DNA of 64,000 nt from Gaertneriomyces semiglobifer (Eukaryota; Chytridiomycota; Chytridiomycetes; Spizellomycetales; Spizellomycetaceae). The notes below the pieces were generated by a model. That model searched no databases, had not been told where the DNA came from, and saw nothing but the letters and a program-made list of their open reading frames with translations. Made by a program: the position numbers and the translations under genes. The stretch lies in NCBI GenBank assembly GCA_025558075.1, contig JAHLKF010000009.1, forward strand, positions 1 to 64,000, read 5' to 3'. The stretch's first letter is position 1, and each line of letters opens with the position of its first letter. Of this stretch, positions 1 to 10,811 are shown piece after piece.

Positions 1-2838
1 CACTTCGCGGGTGCTTCTCACCATTCCATTAAATGCAGAGGCCGCGGTCCCCCATTTGATAGCCCGCATTTCTGGTTTCAGCATGCGCTTTACCCGACGG
101 TGCAAGGCACGAAAACCAGCAGCTTCACCGCCTGCTACTTCCCGCCGCTGTTTTAATCGTTCTTCCTTCAAGCGCAACCGTATCTGGTCTGCTATAATCT
201 CTGGCGATTCAAGCGTCAAAGTATGCTCTTGCATCATCATTCGAATGTTAGAATTCGAAACTGCTTGCACAATGTCCTTTTGCTCGTTCTCAACAATGTC
301 TTCCTCTGTGCGCCTGTTTGTTGCATCATTGGAAGCGCCCTCATCGGTAGCGAGTTTCTGTCGATTGACAAGTTCAGTGTAAAGTCCTGTTCTGCCATAC
401 AGTTCGTCATGGTTGCCCTTCTCCACAATCTGGCCATCTTTCATGACGCAGATAACATCAGCGTGGCGTACTGTTGAAAGCCGATGCGCTGCAAATCTTG
501 GAATTAATGGTCGAGCTTCGCGAACGCAGGAATGAGGTGCCTGGCAGGTACGTACCAATGACGATCGTTGTGCGGCCCTGAGACGCTTTGTCGAGTGCTT
601 TTTGCACAAGTCGTTCGGATTTCGTATTCTGCAACGAGATTTAACATCTGCGGATACTGGGTACCTCATCAAGAAGCAATATCTTCGGATCTTTGATGAG
701 TGCTCTCGCTATCGCTAACTTGAACATTAGACCCAGTAAAAAGTGGCGCGATAGGTCGCAGTCTGTCGAGGTTTAACCCTCACCAATTCTTTGTTTTTGG
801 CCGCCGCTTAGCGAACCCTCGGTCACAGGGGTATCGTAACCCTGTGGAAACTTTGATACGAAGTCATGGCATTGCGCCATACGGCATACTTCCATGAACT
901 TCTCCGTCGGTACTGCACCAGTAGCACCGAGTAAGATATTCTGTTTGATAGTCAAGGCAAAGAGTACTGGTTCTTGCCTGTTCAAGAAAACACCAGTGGA
1001 AAGTGTCTTATGAGGAAGTGTTTGTGCATATCATTCCTCATCGTGTAAGATGCTCACCCGACGAGGCCAATATTTGTACGCAGATCAGCGGGATCAAGTG
1101 TCCGAAGATCTCGGCCATCAACTTTTATGCCACCGTCAAAGACGGTATAATACTTGAGCAAGAGACCCATGATCGTAGACTTGCCGGATCCCGACGCCCT
1201 GCCGATAAAAATACATAGAATCACCAAGAAAGCCTCATAGGATCTAACTCTCAGTAGAGATGCCTACCCAACGAAAGCAACTGTCTGCCCTGCCTTCACG
1301 TGGAGGGTCAAGCCTTGCAATACTGGAGCGTCCGGACGTGCAGGATAGCTGAAATAGACATTCTGGAAGTGCATCTCCCCGTGCAAATGTAAAGGTATAG
1401 TCTTCGATAGCACGTCCCTCGCACGGTTAGGCGCAATGGAGATGATGTTGTAGATTACCAATGCTCCCGCCTTTGCTCGGGCGAGGCTGGAAAGGCCGGC
1501 TGGGACTGACATCAAAGACCCGGCGAGAACCATCATCGAAAGAACAACCACCTGAAAATATTCAATTAGAGTACTTCGCAAATACTCCATATACTCCGCT
1601 TTCAACTTCGCAAGCAGGCACATCCTTACCACAGCGTCAGCCGCACCGATATCACCTTGCACGACCATTTTCCCGGCGACCCAGAAGCCAAACGCAAAGA
1701 TGCCAAGCATAAGGAACGTGAAGGAACCCAATACGAACCCCGATATCTTTGCCTTTCGAACGTCACAATCGGCGACTTTTCCCAGCTCATCCTCATATTT
1801 TGCAAGAAATTTTCGCGGTAAGGAAAAGGCATGAATGGTGCGTATGCCTGATATTGCTTGCTCGGCTAATGCCGACGCTTGTGTAAACGCGATCCCACTT
1901 TGCTTGGCCAACAACGACTCCACTTTAATAATGGCAAAGCCGTCAACCAGTAGTAAAGGCATCAATGCCAACCTACGAGATCATATCGCGTCAAGAATAT
2001 TAGGTTACCGAAGTTATGCATGCGAAGGCTCACATAACGAGGGCCAATTTCCACTGGGCCATGACTGCAATTGTTACAGACGAGACGAAAGTCCCCAAGA
2101 ATGAAAATAGAATTCCAGTATTCTGCCCAATGCCCTCTCTAATCAATGGGATGTCGTTCTGAAGTCTAGCAGAGAGTGATTCGCCCTGGAGGCAATCGAA
2201 CCAGCCCATATCATGATGTAAGACACTCCGGAGGTAAAGAACAGAAATCCGCTACCCAGAAGAAGAATATGAAAAAGAATAACTTTTTGCTCGAACCAAA
2301 CAAGGAGTCTCACTTTGATTTGGCGTTCTGCAGTGAAAACCCAAAGGGCCCGGCTGGTGTATGCCGCAATAAATGCCGCCAGCGACAACCATCCAAATAG
2401 CTGGGACTTTGAACGTAACTCTGCTGCACTTTGATCTCCTTGTGTTTCATCGAACAGGAAAAAGTTTGCAATCATTAGGCCAACGGTTTTGATGGCTAGC
2501 GGGTAGATGACGCCGGATGCCAGCACTGGCGATAGCTGCAATACTTTATAATGTTGAGTGGCCACAAAGCCAACGTAGGTGAGTCAATACGGTTTCTCTA
2601 CACTCTCAAGTCTCGTGGTGGCTTACAGAATAAGCGGAACGTCCACAACAGATGCATAGCGCCATAGGGCATACAACGGAATAGGACGATAGGTGTGAGT
2701 TTGCTTTGGCAGAACGGGAGTTTCCTCATCGTTCTCTTCACCATCGGCTTCCGAGTGGATGCTGACGCTAACACTTGGATAGATACGTCCTGCCATATCC
2801 TCGAGGGAGACACTCTGCGTGCGATGGCCTACATGCAT
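1..2838 (-). CDS. ABCB-type (P-glycoprotein-like) ABC transporter, N-terminal half, multi-exon, cut by the window edge
   Basis: Membrane ATP-driven exporter of the full-size ABCB/MDR type. The likely start ATG is at 2838, followed by a short hydrophilic N-terminus. Exon pieces around 2143-2565, 2010-2200 and 1266-1974 encode the first transmembrane domain (GERQ-like AERQIKVR, then DMGWFD, and a GIRTIHAFS coupling region). Splicing near 1213-1264 gives Walker [10 protein letters not shown]. Splicing near 985 gives the Q-loop (GQEPVLFA), then signature LSGGQKQR at about 790, and a further splice gives IAIARAL and Walker B ILLLDE at about 680. The H-loop [11 protein letters not shown] is near 470. 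The linker then runs into a second transmembrane half beyond position 1. Between Walker B and the segment [18 protein letters not shown] the usual D-loop SALD is missing and a TAA lies in frame, so NBD1 may be degenerate or the locus partly broken. Substrate unknown. Exact splice sites were not all resolved. Confidence 0.85.
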
Positions 2839-3403
2839 TGCCTGCTGTGCTACTGACAGTGCTAACAAGTACAACCCCGGCGGTGTCGAAGAGAGAACAG
2901 GGAAACTGAAGGATTGACATTGAACTACATCGCTTAAAACTATTCAGCACGTGCTCCCAAGAGGCCAACGTCAGGATGACACCTATCTATATATATAGCC
3001 TTCGCATAAAAGTAGAGAACCAGCTGCCTCAACTCAAGATCAAGGCTCAGACGGGGCCATATAAGAATTGCTGTCATGTCATTTCGCGCTTCCTCAAAAT
3101 TAAGATCTACATCCGTCAAGATCTACAATTCTAAGATCAACGTATTCGAGTGTGCACTGCTGCCTGCACTTCATGAAAGAGCACACCGGTTGATTGCCAA
3201 ATGCATTAGAATGACCATTCTGCACAGTGCCGATCAGTGAATGCTCACGATGATGAGCCCGGTCGTGAAGTAGTACCTATACCCGCACCACCAGCACATG
3301 GTAATCAAACTCGGAGATCATAGGAAAATGCCGTCCACATGCTCATCGCACATGTCATGCCGTCAAAATACGCTATACACAATTCATCTCGTATTAGAAG
3401 ATG
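2839..3403. other. Intergenic region with no gene seen
   Basis: Sequence upstream of the ABC transporter gene. It contains one copy (3143-3164) of a 22-nt motif that recurs at 7523 and 7574. No convincing coding region or RNA gene was seen. Confidence 0.5.
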
Positions 3404-4442
3404 TCATTCCGCTCTCCTCCTCCACTCTTCATCCTCATCATCACTATCCGCCACCGTCCGTCGGATCTTGCTCAACCTCGGTCGAACCCGGACATGATCT
3501 TCATCATCAGATCTATAGTGACCGTTCTCTTCAGTTACGTCGTCATCGTCACTATGTCGCCGCTTTTCACCGCTCGATGGGCGTGGTCGTTCGTCGTCGT
3601 CTGAAGTGGACGCTGCTGAAGCGGGCGTTTCGTGTGAGGGACTCGTTCCGTTTGTCTTCGCGGTGCCGTTGGTGGTGTTTTTTAGGTCCGTATCTTGGTC
3701 ATCCTTGCCATTTGATTCGGCATCGTCATGTGCGGCGGCGTTTGTTTTTGTTGGAATCTCCTTTTCGCCCTCGTCGCTGCTGTCTGAAACGAACTCGGCG
3801 GAGAGTTGTGATTGAATACCGCGTGGACGGCCCTTACCGCCACCACGCTTCTTCTCGCTGTTGTTGTCTGCGTCGCGAGATTTCGTGGAGGAGGGTTGTT
3901 TACGGAGTTTTTTCCTGTGAGGCGGAAGACAGATCGTTGTTTTCTGACCTTTTGATCTGTCTTCCGCCTCACAGGAAGAAACAGGAAGTTTTCGACTTAC
4001 CTCTTTTCCACGGGCTCCCTGTCCTCTCCAGCCGAATCAGGCGACACATCACGTTCGCGTTCGTGCTTAGCCCCTTTCCGCCTTCCCCCACTTGCTTCCT
4101 CGCGCTCGCGCTCCTCCTCAGCGTGCTGCGCCGCGCGTTGCAGGTCGCTCTGTACGCGGGCTTGCACTTCGGCACGTTGTTTGGCGCGTTTCTCGTTTTC
4201 ACTCCGTTGTTTCTCTGCTCTTTCGTGCTGCGTAAATGGAATGCGGTGATTAAATATGAGATGTACGAGGTTATCCGTTCCGCAAGAGATTTTTGCATTA
4301 CCTCGAGTCGCTTCTTTTCCTCTTCCCTCGTCTTTTGTTCTTCTCGGATCCTCTCTTTGCGCTCCTCCCTCTGTCGCTCTAACGTGGGATAGTCAACGAA
4401 TCGTCTATTCCGGTTCAATCTCATCGCTTCGTACCGGGGCAT
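3404..4442 (-). CDS. Charged coiled-coil protein with acidic, NLS-rich C-terminal tail; unknown function
   Basis: Minus-strand coding region reconstructed through two introns. The first exon part carries a Glu/Arg-rich coiled coil (RQREERKERIREEQKTREEE). A GTAATG...ACGCAG intron joins KKRLE to HERAEKQRSENEKRAK, keeping the coiled coil in frame. A second intron (3915-4000) joins VEKR to KKLRKQPSSTKSRD. The tail is basic then very acidic (GGGKGRPRG, later many D/E and S runs) and ends at the TGA at 3404-3406. The layout suggests a nuclear or chromatin-associated protein, but no domain was recognised. It overlaps the end of the nuclease-like coding region at 4405-5494 and could be the 3' part of the same gene. 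The joining splice could not be established. Confidence 0.5.
3912..3977. repeat. Perfect 24-bp inverted repeat (hairpin) filling an intron
   Basis: The left arm 3912-3935 and right arm 3954-3977 are perfect reverse complements with an 18-nt loop. Read on the minus strand, the intron is 3915-4000: donor GTAAGT at 4000, and the acceptor CACAG lies inside the stem. Most of the 86-nt intron is therefore stem-loop, reminiscent of introner-like elements. Confidence 0.85.
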
Positions 4443-5494
4443 GCTGAGTGATCATCCTGAAGCTGTATGGCACGGGTTGATTTTCCCCAAGTTCCGATTC
4501 TGTGGTCTCGCGGGAGACGGCAGGCGTGGCCTTTGGGCTGGAATCCCGTGCTTGTTGGAATACGAACTTGAATCGTTTCCAGAGTTCTTCATCCTTTCTC
4601 ATATCGTACGAAAGAGAGCGCCTGATGCTCCCATTGTCTTCGATCACCAGGAAACCCCATTCCAACCCATTGGTAGCAAACCCATACACGCGGGCGTGTA
4701 CCTTATTCGACTTTTTCCGAGCCACATACACAATCATCATAAAGGCAAGGGTCTGGAGGATGTGATTGTCCCCAATCTTCGTCCCTTTGGCTTTTGCCTC
4801 TCCAATCAAAGACAAATTTTCCAGATTTTCCGAGCTCCTGTCCCCGTAACCCAGAAAATAGTCGCCAGCACCCGAAAGGGTCAACCCCGTCTCAGGGGAT
4901 GTGTATGTTGCCGAGATTTCGCCGAACATACGCAAGGCCTCTTTCGACGAATCGGATGCAATATGGCGCATAACCTCAAGAAAAACGCAATCAATGTACG
5001 TCCGCAACAAAGGCTCTGAGCTCATGTCGAAGTACTTCTGCAAATCGCTCCATTGAGTTCCTAAGAGCCAGGCGTAAACACATCAGGGTTACGCACAGTA
5101 GACGGTAAAGCAGAGGCTACATAACGCGACATACTGAACGAATCCGTCAGTGTCACTGTGGAAACCCGTCCGGTATTCCAAAGGTCTCATGGAAGAAGGA
5201 ACCTTTAACCTCCAAAACCGGAAATGGATCAAAATCCGAGCCAAAAACCTCTACGGGGTCCTTTCGCGTCACGGCGCTTGCTTGGACAGGCTTCGGAAGA
5301 GCTGCCTGAAAGATGGGTCAGTGCAATCGATTCCCGTCCTTGGAACTCCGAAAAGAACCACTTATAAAAAGATCGAGGAACGCCTTTGTATCAGGGTCGT
5401 CCGCGGCTAGTTCGGTAAACTTGCGTTTCTTTGCGTCGGGTATGGCGTCGTATCGGTCTCGCGCCAGCTTCTCATACTTTGGAATGATACCCAT
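4405..5494 (-). pseudogene. PD-(D/E)XK nuclease-like accessory gene, apparently broken
   Basis: The best segment (4405-5043) reads GAGDYFLGYGD, then LIGEAKAKGTKIGDNHILQT. The spacing of G-x-G-D and E-A-K resembles the core of the PD-(D/E)XK nuclease fold seen in many fungal accessory proteins, including some Crinkler-type C-termini. An upstream coding piece starts at the ATG at 5494 (MGIIPKYEKLARDRYD), and a middle piece (about 5150-5300) encodes VFGSDFDPFPVLEVKG. The pieces lie in different frames. At about 5060 a frame change over only 8 nt (GCTCTTAG, between TTT ACG CCT G and GAACTCAATGG) cannot be a normal intron, so a disruptive indel is likely. The family call is tentative and no catalytic activity can be claimed. 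It may be continuous with the coiled-coil region at 3404-4442. Confidence 0.4.
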
Positions 5495-5935
5495 GGTTGT
5501 TGTTGACCTGCGTATATAAGAGGGTGTCGAAATGGGAATAGGACGGGCACAGAGTGAACGAGTCGGTGGCTGAAGCGATTCGTACGGTGATGAGTTTACA
5601 AGGAGGACGGGCACAGAACGAGTAAGTCGACAGCTAAAGCAATCCGTACTGTCAAACGGCTAAAAGCAAAACTGTTTCTAAATTTATAACAGCCCTTTGC
5701 AAGTTTTGCTCGGCATCTTCCAAAGTTACAGCTGGAGGCTTGACTGCCTCAAGCTGTGTTGCACTTTTGCTGGAAAATAAAGAAAAAACACTCGTTATCA
5801 TTCCCTATTCTGATCATCGTCTTTTTCCATCCGAGTACATTTAGTAACAGACTATTTTAGCACAAACAAGTACTTCTGTGATTCCTGTTCCTACCGCCCG
5901 ACATAAATAAATAGTTTACCCATCAATCTGTCCTC
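5495..5935. other. Intergenic spacer between divergent accessory genes
   Basis: Contains two partially similar copies of a roughly 30-nt stretch (around 5541-5580 and 5608-5645: GGACGGGCACAGA, then GCGATTCGTAC or GCAATCCGTAC). It is AT-rich from 5650 to 5900. No gene was seen. Confidence 0.45.
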
Positions 5936-7345
5936 ATGTCAGTCAGTCTATCCATCATGTCGTCGGCGAACAAACGGAGGCTCGTTAGCAGCGTATTGCT
6001 GAAACCTCCTCGCGTAGATGCTATTCCCGTAGCAGATAGATTGCATGAAGTGGGCATCCAAAAACAACGGAATATTGTCGGCGACGGGAATACCAGGTAG
6101 GAACATCGTTTGACACTTGGCAACTTCTTTCCATCTTCACCATTAGTGTGTATCTCCTGCCCTTCTTTCAGCGCCGCAACTTTTCGCCAACTAGAATATG
6201 GTTGTGGTGTGGCCTTCTCGCCATGGGCAGGTCGTGGGGCACTCCTCAACACGTCATATCCCGCTCGACCATTGCTGGGTCGTATTCTGAAATCCTTCAG
6301 CAATCAGGAGTGTGACATGAGTGACAGCGAAGCAGATTTGTGGAACATGGTTGACCAGCAGATCCGTGGAGTCCACTGGAATACCGCCCTCTGGGCCTCA
6401 AGTGAACGAGATCTGGAAAAGATCGCTGGCTTTTCATTGTAGACGGTCTTTTCAATTCGTTACCAGTTGAACACGGAACCGGAACGATGAAGTTAATGAT
6501 TGTCAAGTAAGCAATAGTTGCGCAATCATTCTTGTTCTTTTCCCTTATGTGACCGCAACGTACGTTGTTCCTAGAGATCGAAAGGATATCATGCTCCCGC
6601 GTGAGCTTGCTGTATTTTTTTCAAAACCGACGCCGGATTGGATATGCTACATCCCCTTTCTCGAGCGCGCAGACTATGGCCTGAAAACGGCAGTTCCTGT
6701 TTTCACAATTGGGAACAAGGGAGGACCTAACGGAACAACCATTGACAGCGCACTACCCCAGGACGCGTGCACAACCTATGGCATCGCCAATGCGTGGGCC
6801 TCGTGGGGTGTCCCGTTGGAGGAAGTTTGTGTTCTATCAGCTAGCACGGAGCAAGGAGTTGTCACACAATTCTTCAGCGAGCCTAAAATGGTAGATCCTT
6901 ACACGCCCGCTGTACCGTCATCAAGAGAAACGCCCGTCTCGTCGGCCGAGAGTTCCGTTCTGGATCCAACTCTATTTGCGCAACGCATCGAAGGGCTTGA
7001 GCAAGAACCAAGTCGTTGCCGACACCTTGTTTTCATGCCGCTGAGCAAGAAACTCGATCCAACAGATCCGGACGATAGGCGGGAATTAGCACGCCTGTTT
7101 GTTTGACTCGTCGTTATGTAGTTGAAAGAGTAAACTGGTGTTTGGAGGCCAACCGCAATCGAGCGCTGTTTCAAATGAAGGCAGCGGCTGAACCGATTGA
7201 TGACTGGGACCGTGAAGACCCGGATACCACGGAAGCCCGGATTGACAGGGAGAAGGCGCTCACGGAAGATGAGATGGTGAAGGCCATAAAGGAAGTATAC
7301 TGGGGTCAACCTGGGTTTCAAAGAGCTGCGACCGAATTAAGGTAA
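5936..7345 (+). pseudogene. Unknown accessory protein gene with two probable frameshifts
   Basis: Model: ATG at 5936, exon to 6096 (ends GDGNT|R), intron 6097-6171 (GTAGGA...TTTCAG), then SAATFRQLEYGCGVAF and further coding. Near 6435 the frame breaks: the end of one frame (EKIAGF) is followed in another frame by FIVDGLFNSLP, consistent with one lost base. An intron 6505-6573 (GTAAGC...TTCCTAG) joins MIVK to DRKDIMLPRELAVFF. A long open stretch follows (PTPDWICYIPFLERADYG, SALPQDACTTYGIANAWASW). At about 7104 a second frame break separates ELARLFV from TRRYVVERVNW. Coding continues to TAA at 7343-7345. The protein family was not recognised. The intact splice signals with broken frames argue for a recent pseudogene, or sequencing errors. 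Confidence 0.4.
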
Positions 7346-7522
7346 AAGTTTGGCCTGAATTGACGTGGCGTGTGGGTTCCGGTGGCCGTGGTTGCCTTTT
7401 GTTGGACGGATGCAGGGGTGGGAGAGATGCAAACAGAATCTTGATGTTTCATAGTAGTGTGCTTTGTGTGAACGCTTTGGGAATGTGCATACAAAGCGCA
7501 CTACTAAGTGGTCTAGCGGTTG

Positions 7523-7595
7523 TATTCGAGCGTCCACTGCTGTCTCCTCATCATAAAAGTGCGAAGTGGCAGTTATTCGAGCGTGCATTGCTACC
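7523..7595 (+). repeat. Two copies of a 22-nt motif, a third copy at 3143-3164
   Basis: The motif TATTCGAG-Y-GT-S-CA-Y-TGCT is found at 7523-7544 and 7574-7595 and, 4 kb away, at 3143-3164. The two local copies are 51 nt apart. They lie in non-coding DNA within the accessory block. Confidence 0.6.
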
Positions 7596-7616
7596 GGTTC
7601 TTCAACCACCATGACA

Positions 7617-8620
7617 CGGTGGTTAGGGCTGGAAGGGATGACAATGATGAAGGCGCAGATGAACGGAGTACTCCCAGCACTGACTCCGGAACTCCCAGAC
7701 GCCGCAGCCGCAAGCGCAAGCAGTCCCAGGTCACGGTGGATGTTGAGAGCGAAGCAGCCATCAGGCAGTTGCTATGGAATGACAGGGGGTTGCGCGGTTC
7801 CACTAAAAAGGCACGCAACCGTCAAACAGGACAGTGACCAGTGATTACAACAATTAGATAACGTTAGATCAACGATGAGCGCCGAGAACACTAGATACGA
7901 GAGAAAGCGGACTTAGGACGACATTTCCACCAACGAGGATAGCCTGGAATTCTACCGAACGCATGATTTCGACAGCGCCCGGAACACCATCATTAAATTC
8001 TTAACGCCAGGCAAGCCGAGGTTTGTGTGTCCCGGTTTTTCGCTCGAGACAAGCGAGCTATGTAAGGTCAGCACGCACAAGCGGCCAGACTTTGAGTATC
8101 CATTGTGTGCGGTGCATGCCCGTGCGAAGTTCGCAAAAGCCATCACCCTGGCAGGCCAGCTGGCTGGCCATGCCCTATGGCGGGATGCCAACGTCACCGA
8201 CCCGGACCTCACAAGGAGGAAGGTCGCTGGTCACATTGTGACCAAATGCTTGGACCGTTGTAGGCCAGTAGAGGATGGCCGATTCTACTGTTTCCACAGA
8301 ACAGATGTCGAAGGTTGGACAGGGGTCAAGTTCGGCTGTGATATCGGCCACCGTCAAAGCGACCCATATGACCGGATCCTCCAACATGAGGCCGCCCCCT
8401 GCCTTGCGGCAATTGAATTTCCGTTCGTAACTCACACATTCCCGGACTGCCGGATGATCGACTCGGTCCTTCGACTGCCTTCGTCAAATCTATGGAGTGC
8501 CCATGTAAACGGATGCATGTGGAACATTACAGCCTCAAGTGCATCGGACCAGCAACCAAATTCTTGCAGATGGTGGAGGACTTGAATCTCTATAAGCTGA
8601 TGGAGGACCTCGAACTTTGA
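7617..8620 (+). pseudogene. GIY-YIG / T5orf172 (DUF1766)-like gene, frameshifted
   Basis: The first part (7620-7837) is Ser/Thr-rich and very basic (GTPRRRSRKRKQSQ), like a nuclear signal. A probable intron ends at CTTAG before 7917. The second part (7917-8520) encodes GRFYCFHRT, then GWTGVKFGCDIGHRQSD, IEFPFVTHTFPDC and RMIDSVL. After a frame change near 8480-8495 it continues SMECPCKRMHVEHYSLKC to a TGA at 8618-8620. The order Y-x-F, V-K-F-G, a conserved-E/D helix, then C-x-C-x3-H-x-E resembles the fungal T5orf172/DUF1766 branch of GIY-YIG proteins. The frame change needs a one-base indel, since no GT-AG pair fits. Assignment is by pattern only. Confidence 0.4.
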
Positions 8621-8840
8621 GCCCAGGATTGGGAATTGCAACAACATGTACCTTATTTGATTTTGAGGTGGGTACCATTTCGAAATGGTACATCAATAAT
8701 AGTCCCGTTGTGTGAGAGATGCCGAGCCAACTGTTCAGGTTGTGGTTTCTCAAGCACTGTGTAAGCAATCCTCAGAGTACCTGTAGTCCATCCACTCTGC
8801 CCTTCAGGCACAATAATCGTAGTAAGACAGAACTCCAGTT

Positions 8841-10811
8841 TTATACGTCTAGCGAGGGTAATAAGCCACCACTCGCAACAGTAAAGGCGTGCCTTTTGAA
8901 TCCATCACTCATGCCAATCCTGGGGATTTCGAGGTACATGGTCGCGACCAATTCTGCGACCCGATTGACATGGCCTAACTGATTCCAACCCCTTGGTATC
9001 ACGGTATTCCGACATTCCACAATTTTCCATGATTTGCCGTCGTCCGTGATCTGGGTTTTCGCCATGGTTAGCCGATCTTTGATGAACTGAATACCGATAA
9101 TCGCACGGGTCTTGATGGTGGAGAGAGAGGCGTCCTTTCGTTTCAAAAGGTCTTGCTTCAGTGCGTGTGTAGTAGTTTCAATAAGCTTCAGTGCATCACC
9201 AATCCCATGCTCCACATCTACGACATCATCAGAGCCAGACGACTCCATAAGGATCAATTCATCTTTATCGTGTGGTGACAGACCAACACCGTCACCGAAC
9301 TTTATGCGGTTGCGTTTATAATCATTTTCCGCATGAATGGCGTTGCGCTGGCTAGTATATCCAAATTCACTCCAGCGCCACGTAACAAGTAGAGTGGATC
9401 GTAGCGGAGACAGCCAGGGAATTACCCAGTCTATCGAGTCTGTGCGCTCGTGTCCGCCGCACGTAGTAGGAGCGCCAGGTCTGGATTTCTCGTGGTAGGA
9501 GAGTAACCCATACCTCAAAATCCTCCAAAGTTCGAGCTCCCGCTTTTTCATATCTTGAGTTTCACATAAAAATACCTTCACATCCCATGATGCGCGAGAT
9601 GCTTACGGATGAGAGGAAAGTTCTCGAGAGATCGTTGTGCTCTCTGCTCTTCATGATACCGAACAAATTCACTTCTGATACATTCGGGAAGAGAGACACG
9701 ATTCGCCGTCGTGGCAAACGCGACATGCCCGACCAAGGAGAGCTTTTTCAAGTCAGCGTTCAAAACCTTTGGTTTGTTCGGCGTTTCACCCGCCGCGGAT
9801 AGACTAGGAATAGAGTAACTGCCTTTACGCTGTACAATCTCGACAGAATGCGGAGTGGTGGCGCGTACGCGCTTTGGCGACCGGAGAAATGGATTTTCGT
9901 CTTCACTTTCGACATCACTACCGTCATCTCGTAATTCTGAATATGCGCGTTTTGTAACATTCTGAATAACTAGAGCCTTGGCTGCATGTCCAATGGCTCT
10001 GGCCGCAAAGGAGTGGCGCATTTCCAAGAAGCGAGCTTCCAAAGCATCAAGTAAAGTTACATTCTCGGCCAAACCGAAGGCAGTACGTCCACCCTCCAAC
10101 AACTTAGTGGACTTATTGCGAGCATGTTTGCTCACCCCAGGCGTGTCGGACAGCAATGCAAGATGGTTGAGGAAGGAAGTCTGTGCATCTGTTATTGATA
10201 CATATTGAGTTCAATGACAATCGCTTGCGACGGTTGAACGTCACCAATCCCTTAGTACCTTTCTTGTTGCATTTGTAACCCTCGGCAATCAAAAACTGCA
10301 ACCACTTTCGCACAGTCCACTCCTTGAGGGGAAAACGAGAGAAGAAGTTTTCAACCGCTTTATCCTACAAGATAAGCAGGACATAAAAAAATGGGTCGGC
10401 CCGTTAGCATCGGGTTGGGTGTAAAAAGGCAAACGAACACTCTTCCTCTGGATGCCTTGTGCGAAACTGGTCTGCAGAGGATGAGACTGACACTCTAGTC
10501 CAGTAAATGGGCGCCAGAGGTGAACTCACTCCCTCCACAAACCAAGCACTCCAATGGGGGGTGCCGACCGGTAACGGACGAAAGACCCAAGGGATAGGTT
10601 CACACAGGAGGGGGGGACTCTGGTCTGCAGAGGATGAGACTGACACTCTAGTCCAGTAAATGGGCGCCAGAGGTGAACTCACTCCCTCCACAAACCAAAC
10701 ATTCCAATGGGGGGTGCCGACCATTTACGGTCGAAAGACCCGAGGGATAGGGCCCAGCGCGTTCAGAGAAAGAGTGTTCTACACACGCAGACTCACCAAC
10801 TTCAACTCCAT
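8841..10811 (-). CDS. Unknown 471-aa protein, five exons
   Basis: Spliced model, all phases consistent: exon 10797-10811 (M-E-L-K-L), intron 10365-10796 (GTGAGT...TTGTAG), exon 10259-10364, intron 10189-10258 (GTACTA...AACAG), exon 9607-10188, intron 9554-9606 (GTAAGC...CTCAAG), exon 8841-9553. Total 471 aa. The N-terminus reads FFSRFPLKEWTVRKWLQFL, then EGYKCNKKDAQTSFLNHL. A middle acidic/basic stretch carries a likely nuclear signal (SPKRVR). The C-terminal half has LELWRILRYGLLSYHEKS and ends GGLLPSLDV. No known domain was recognised. The five-codon first exon and the 432-nt repeat-filled first intron are the least certain parts, and the other exons are well supported by frame continuity. 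Confidence 0.6.
10468..10755 (+). repeat. Tandem duplication, unit 153 bp
   Basis: Copy one starts at 10468 and copy two at 10621 (both TGGTCTGCAGAGGATGAGAC). They are nearly identical for about 130 nt, differing at a few positions around 10545-10580 versus 10698-10733. They lie in the first intron of the minus-strand 471-aa gene and read open in one minus frame, which is probably incidental. Confidence 0.85.

Noticed and set aside
3298..4392. A 364-codon plus-strand open frame
   Set aside because: It is the antisense of the acidic/basic tail and coiled-coil exons of the minus-strand gene. Its Cys/Arg/Leu/Ser-rich composition is that of a complementary-strand shadow.
4405..8620. Firm assignment of the accessory block to Crinkler (CRN) effectors
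   Set aside because: No N-terminal CRN signature or clear P-loop was seen. Only a nuclease-like core pattern supports it.
10404..10724. A minus-strand open frame with two protein repeats (GVSSPLAPIYWTRVSVSSSA)
   Set aside because: It is generated by the 153-bp tandem repeat, which fits better as intron sequence between good splice sites.
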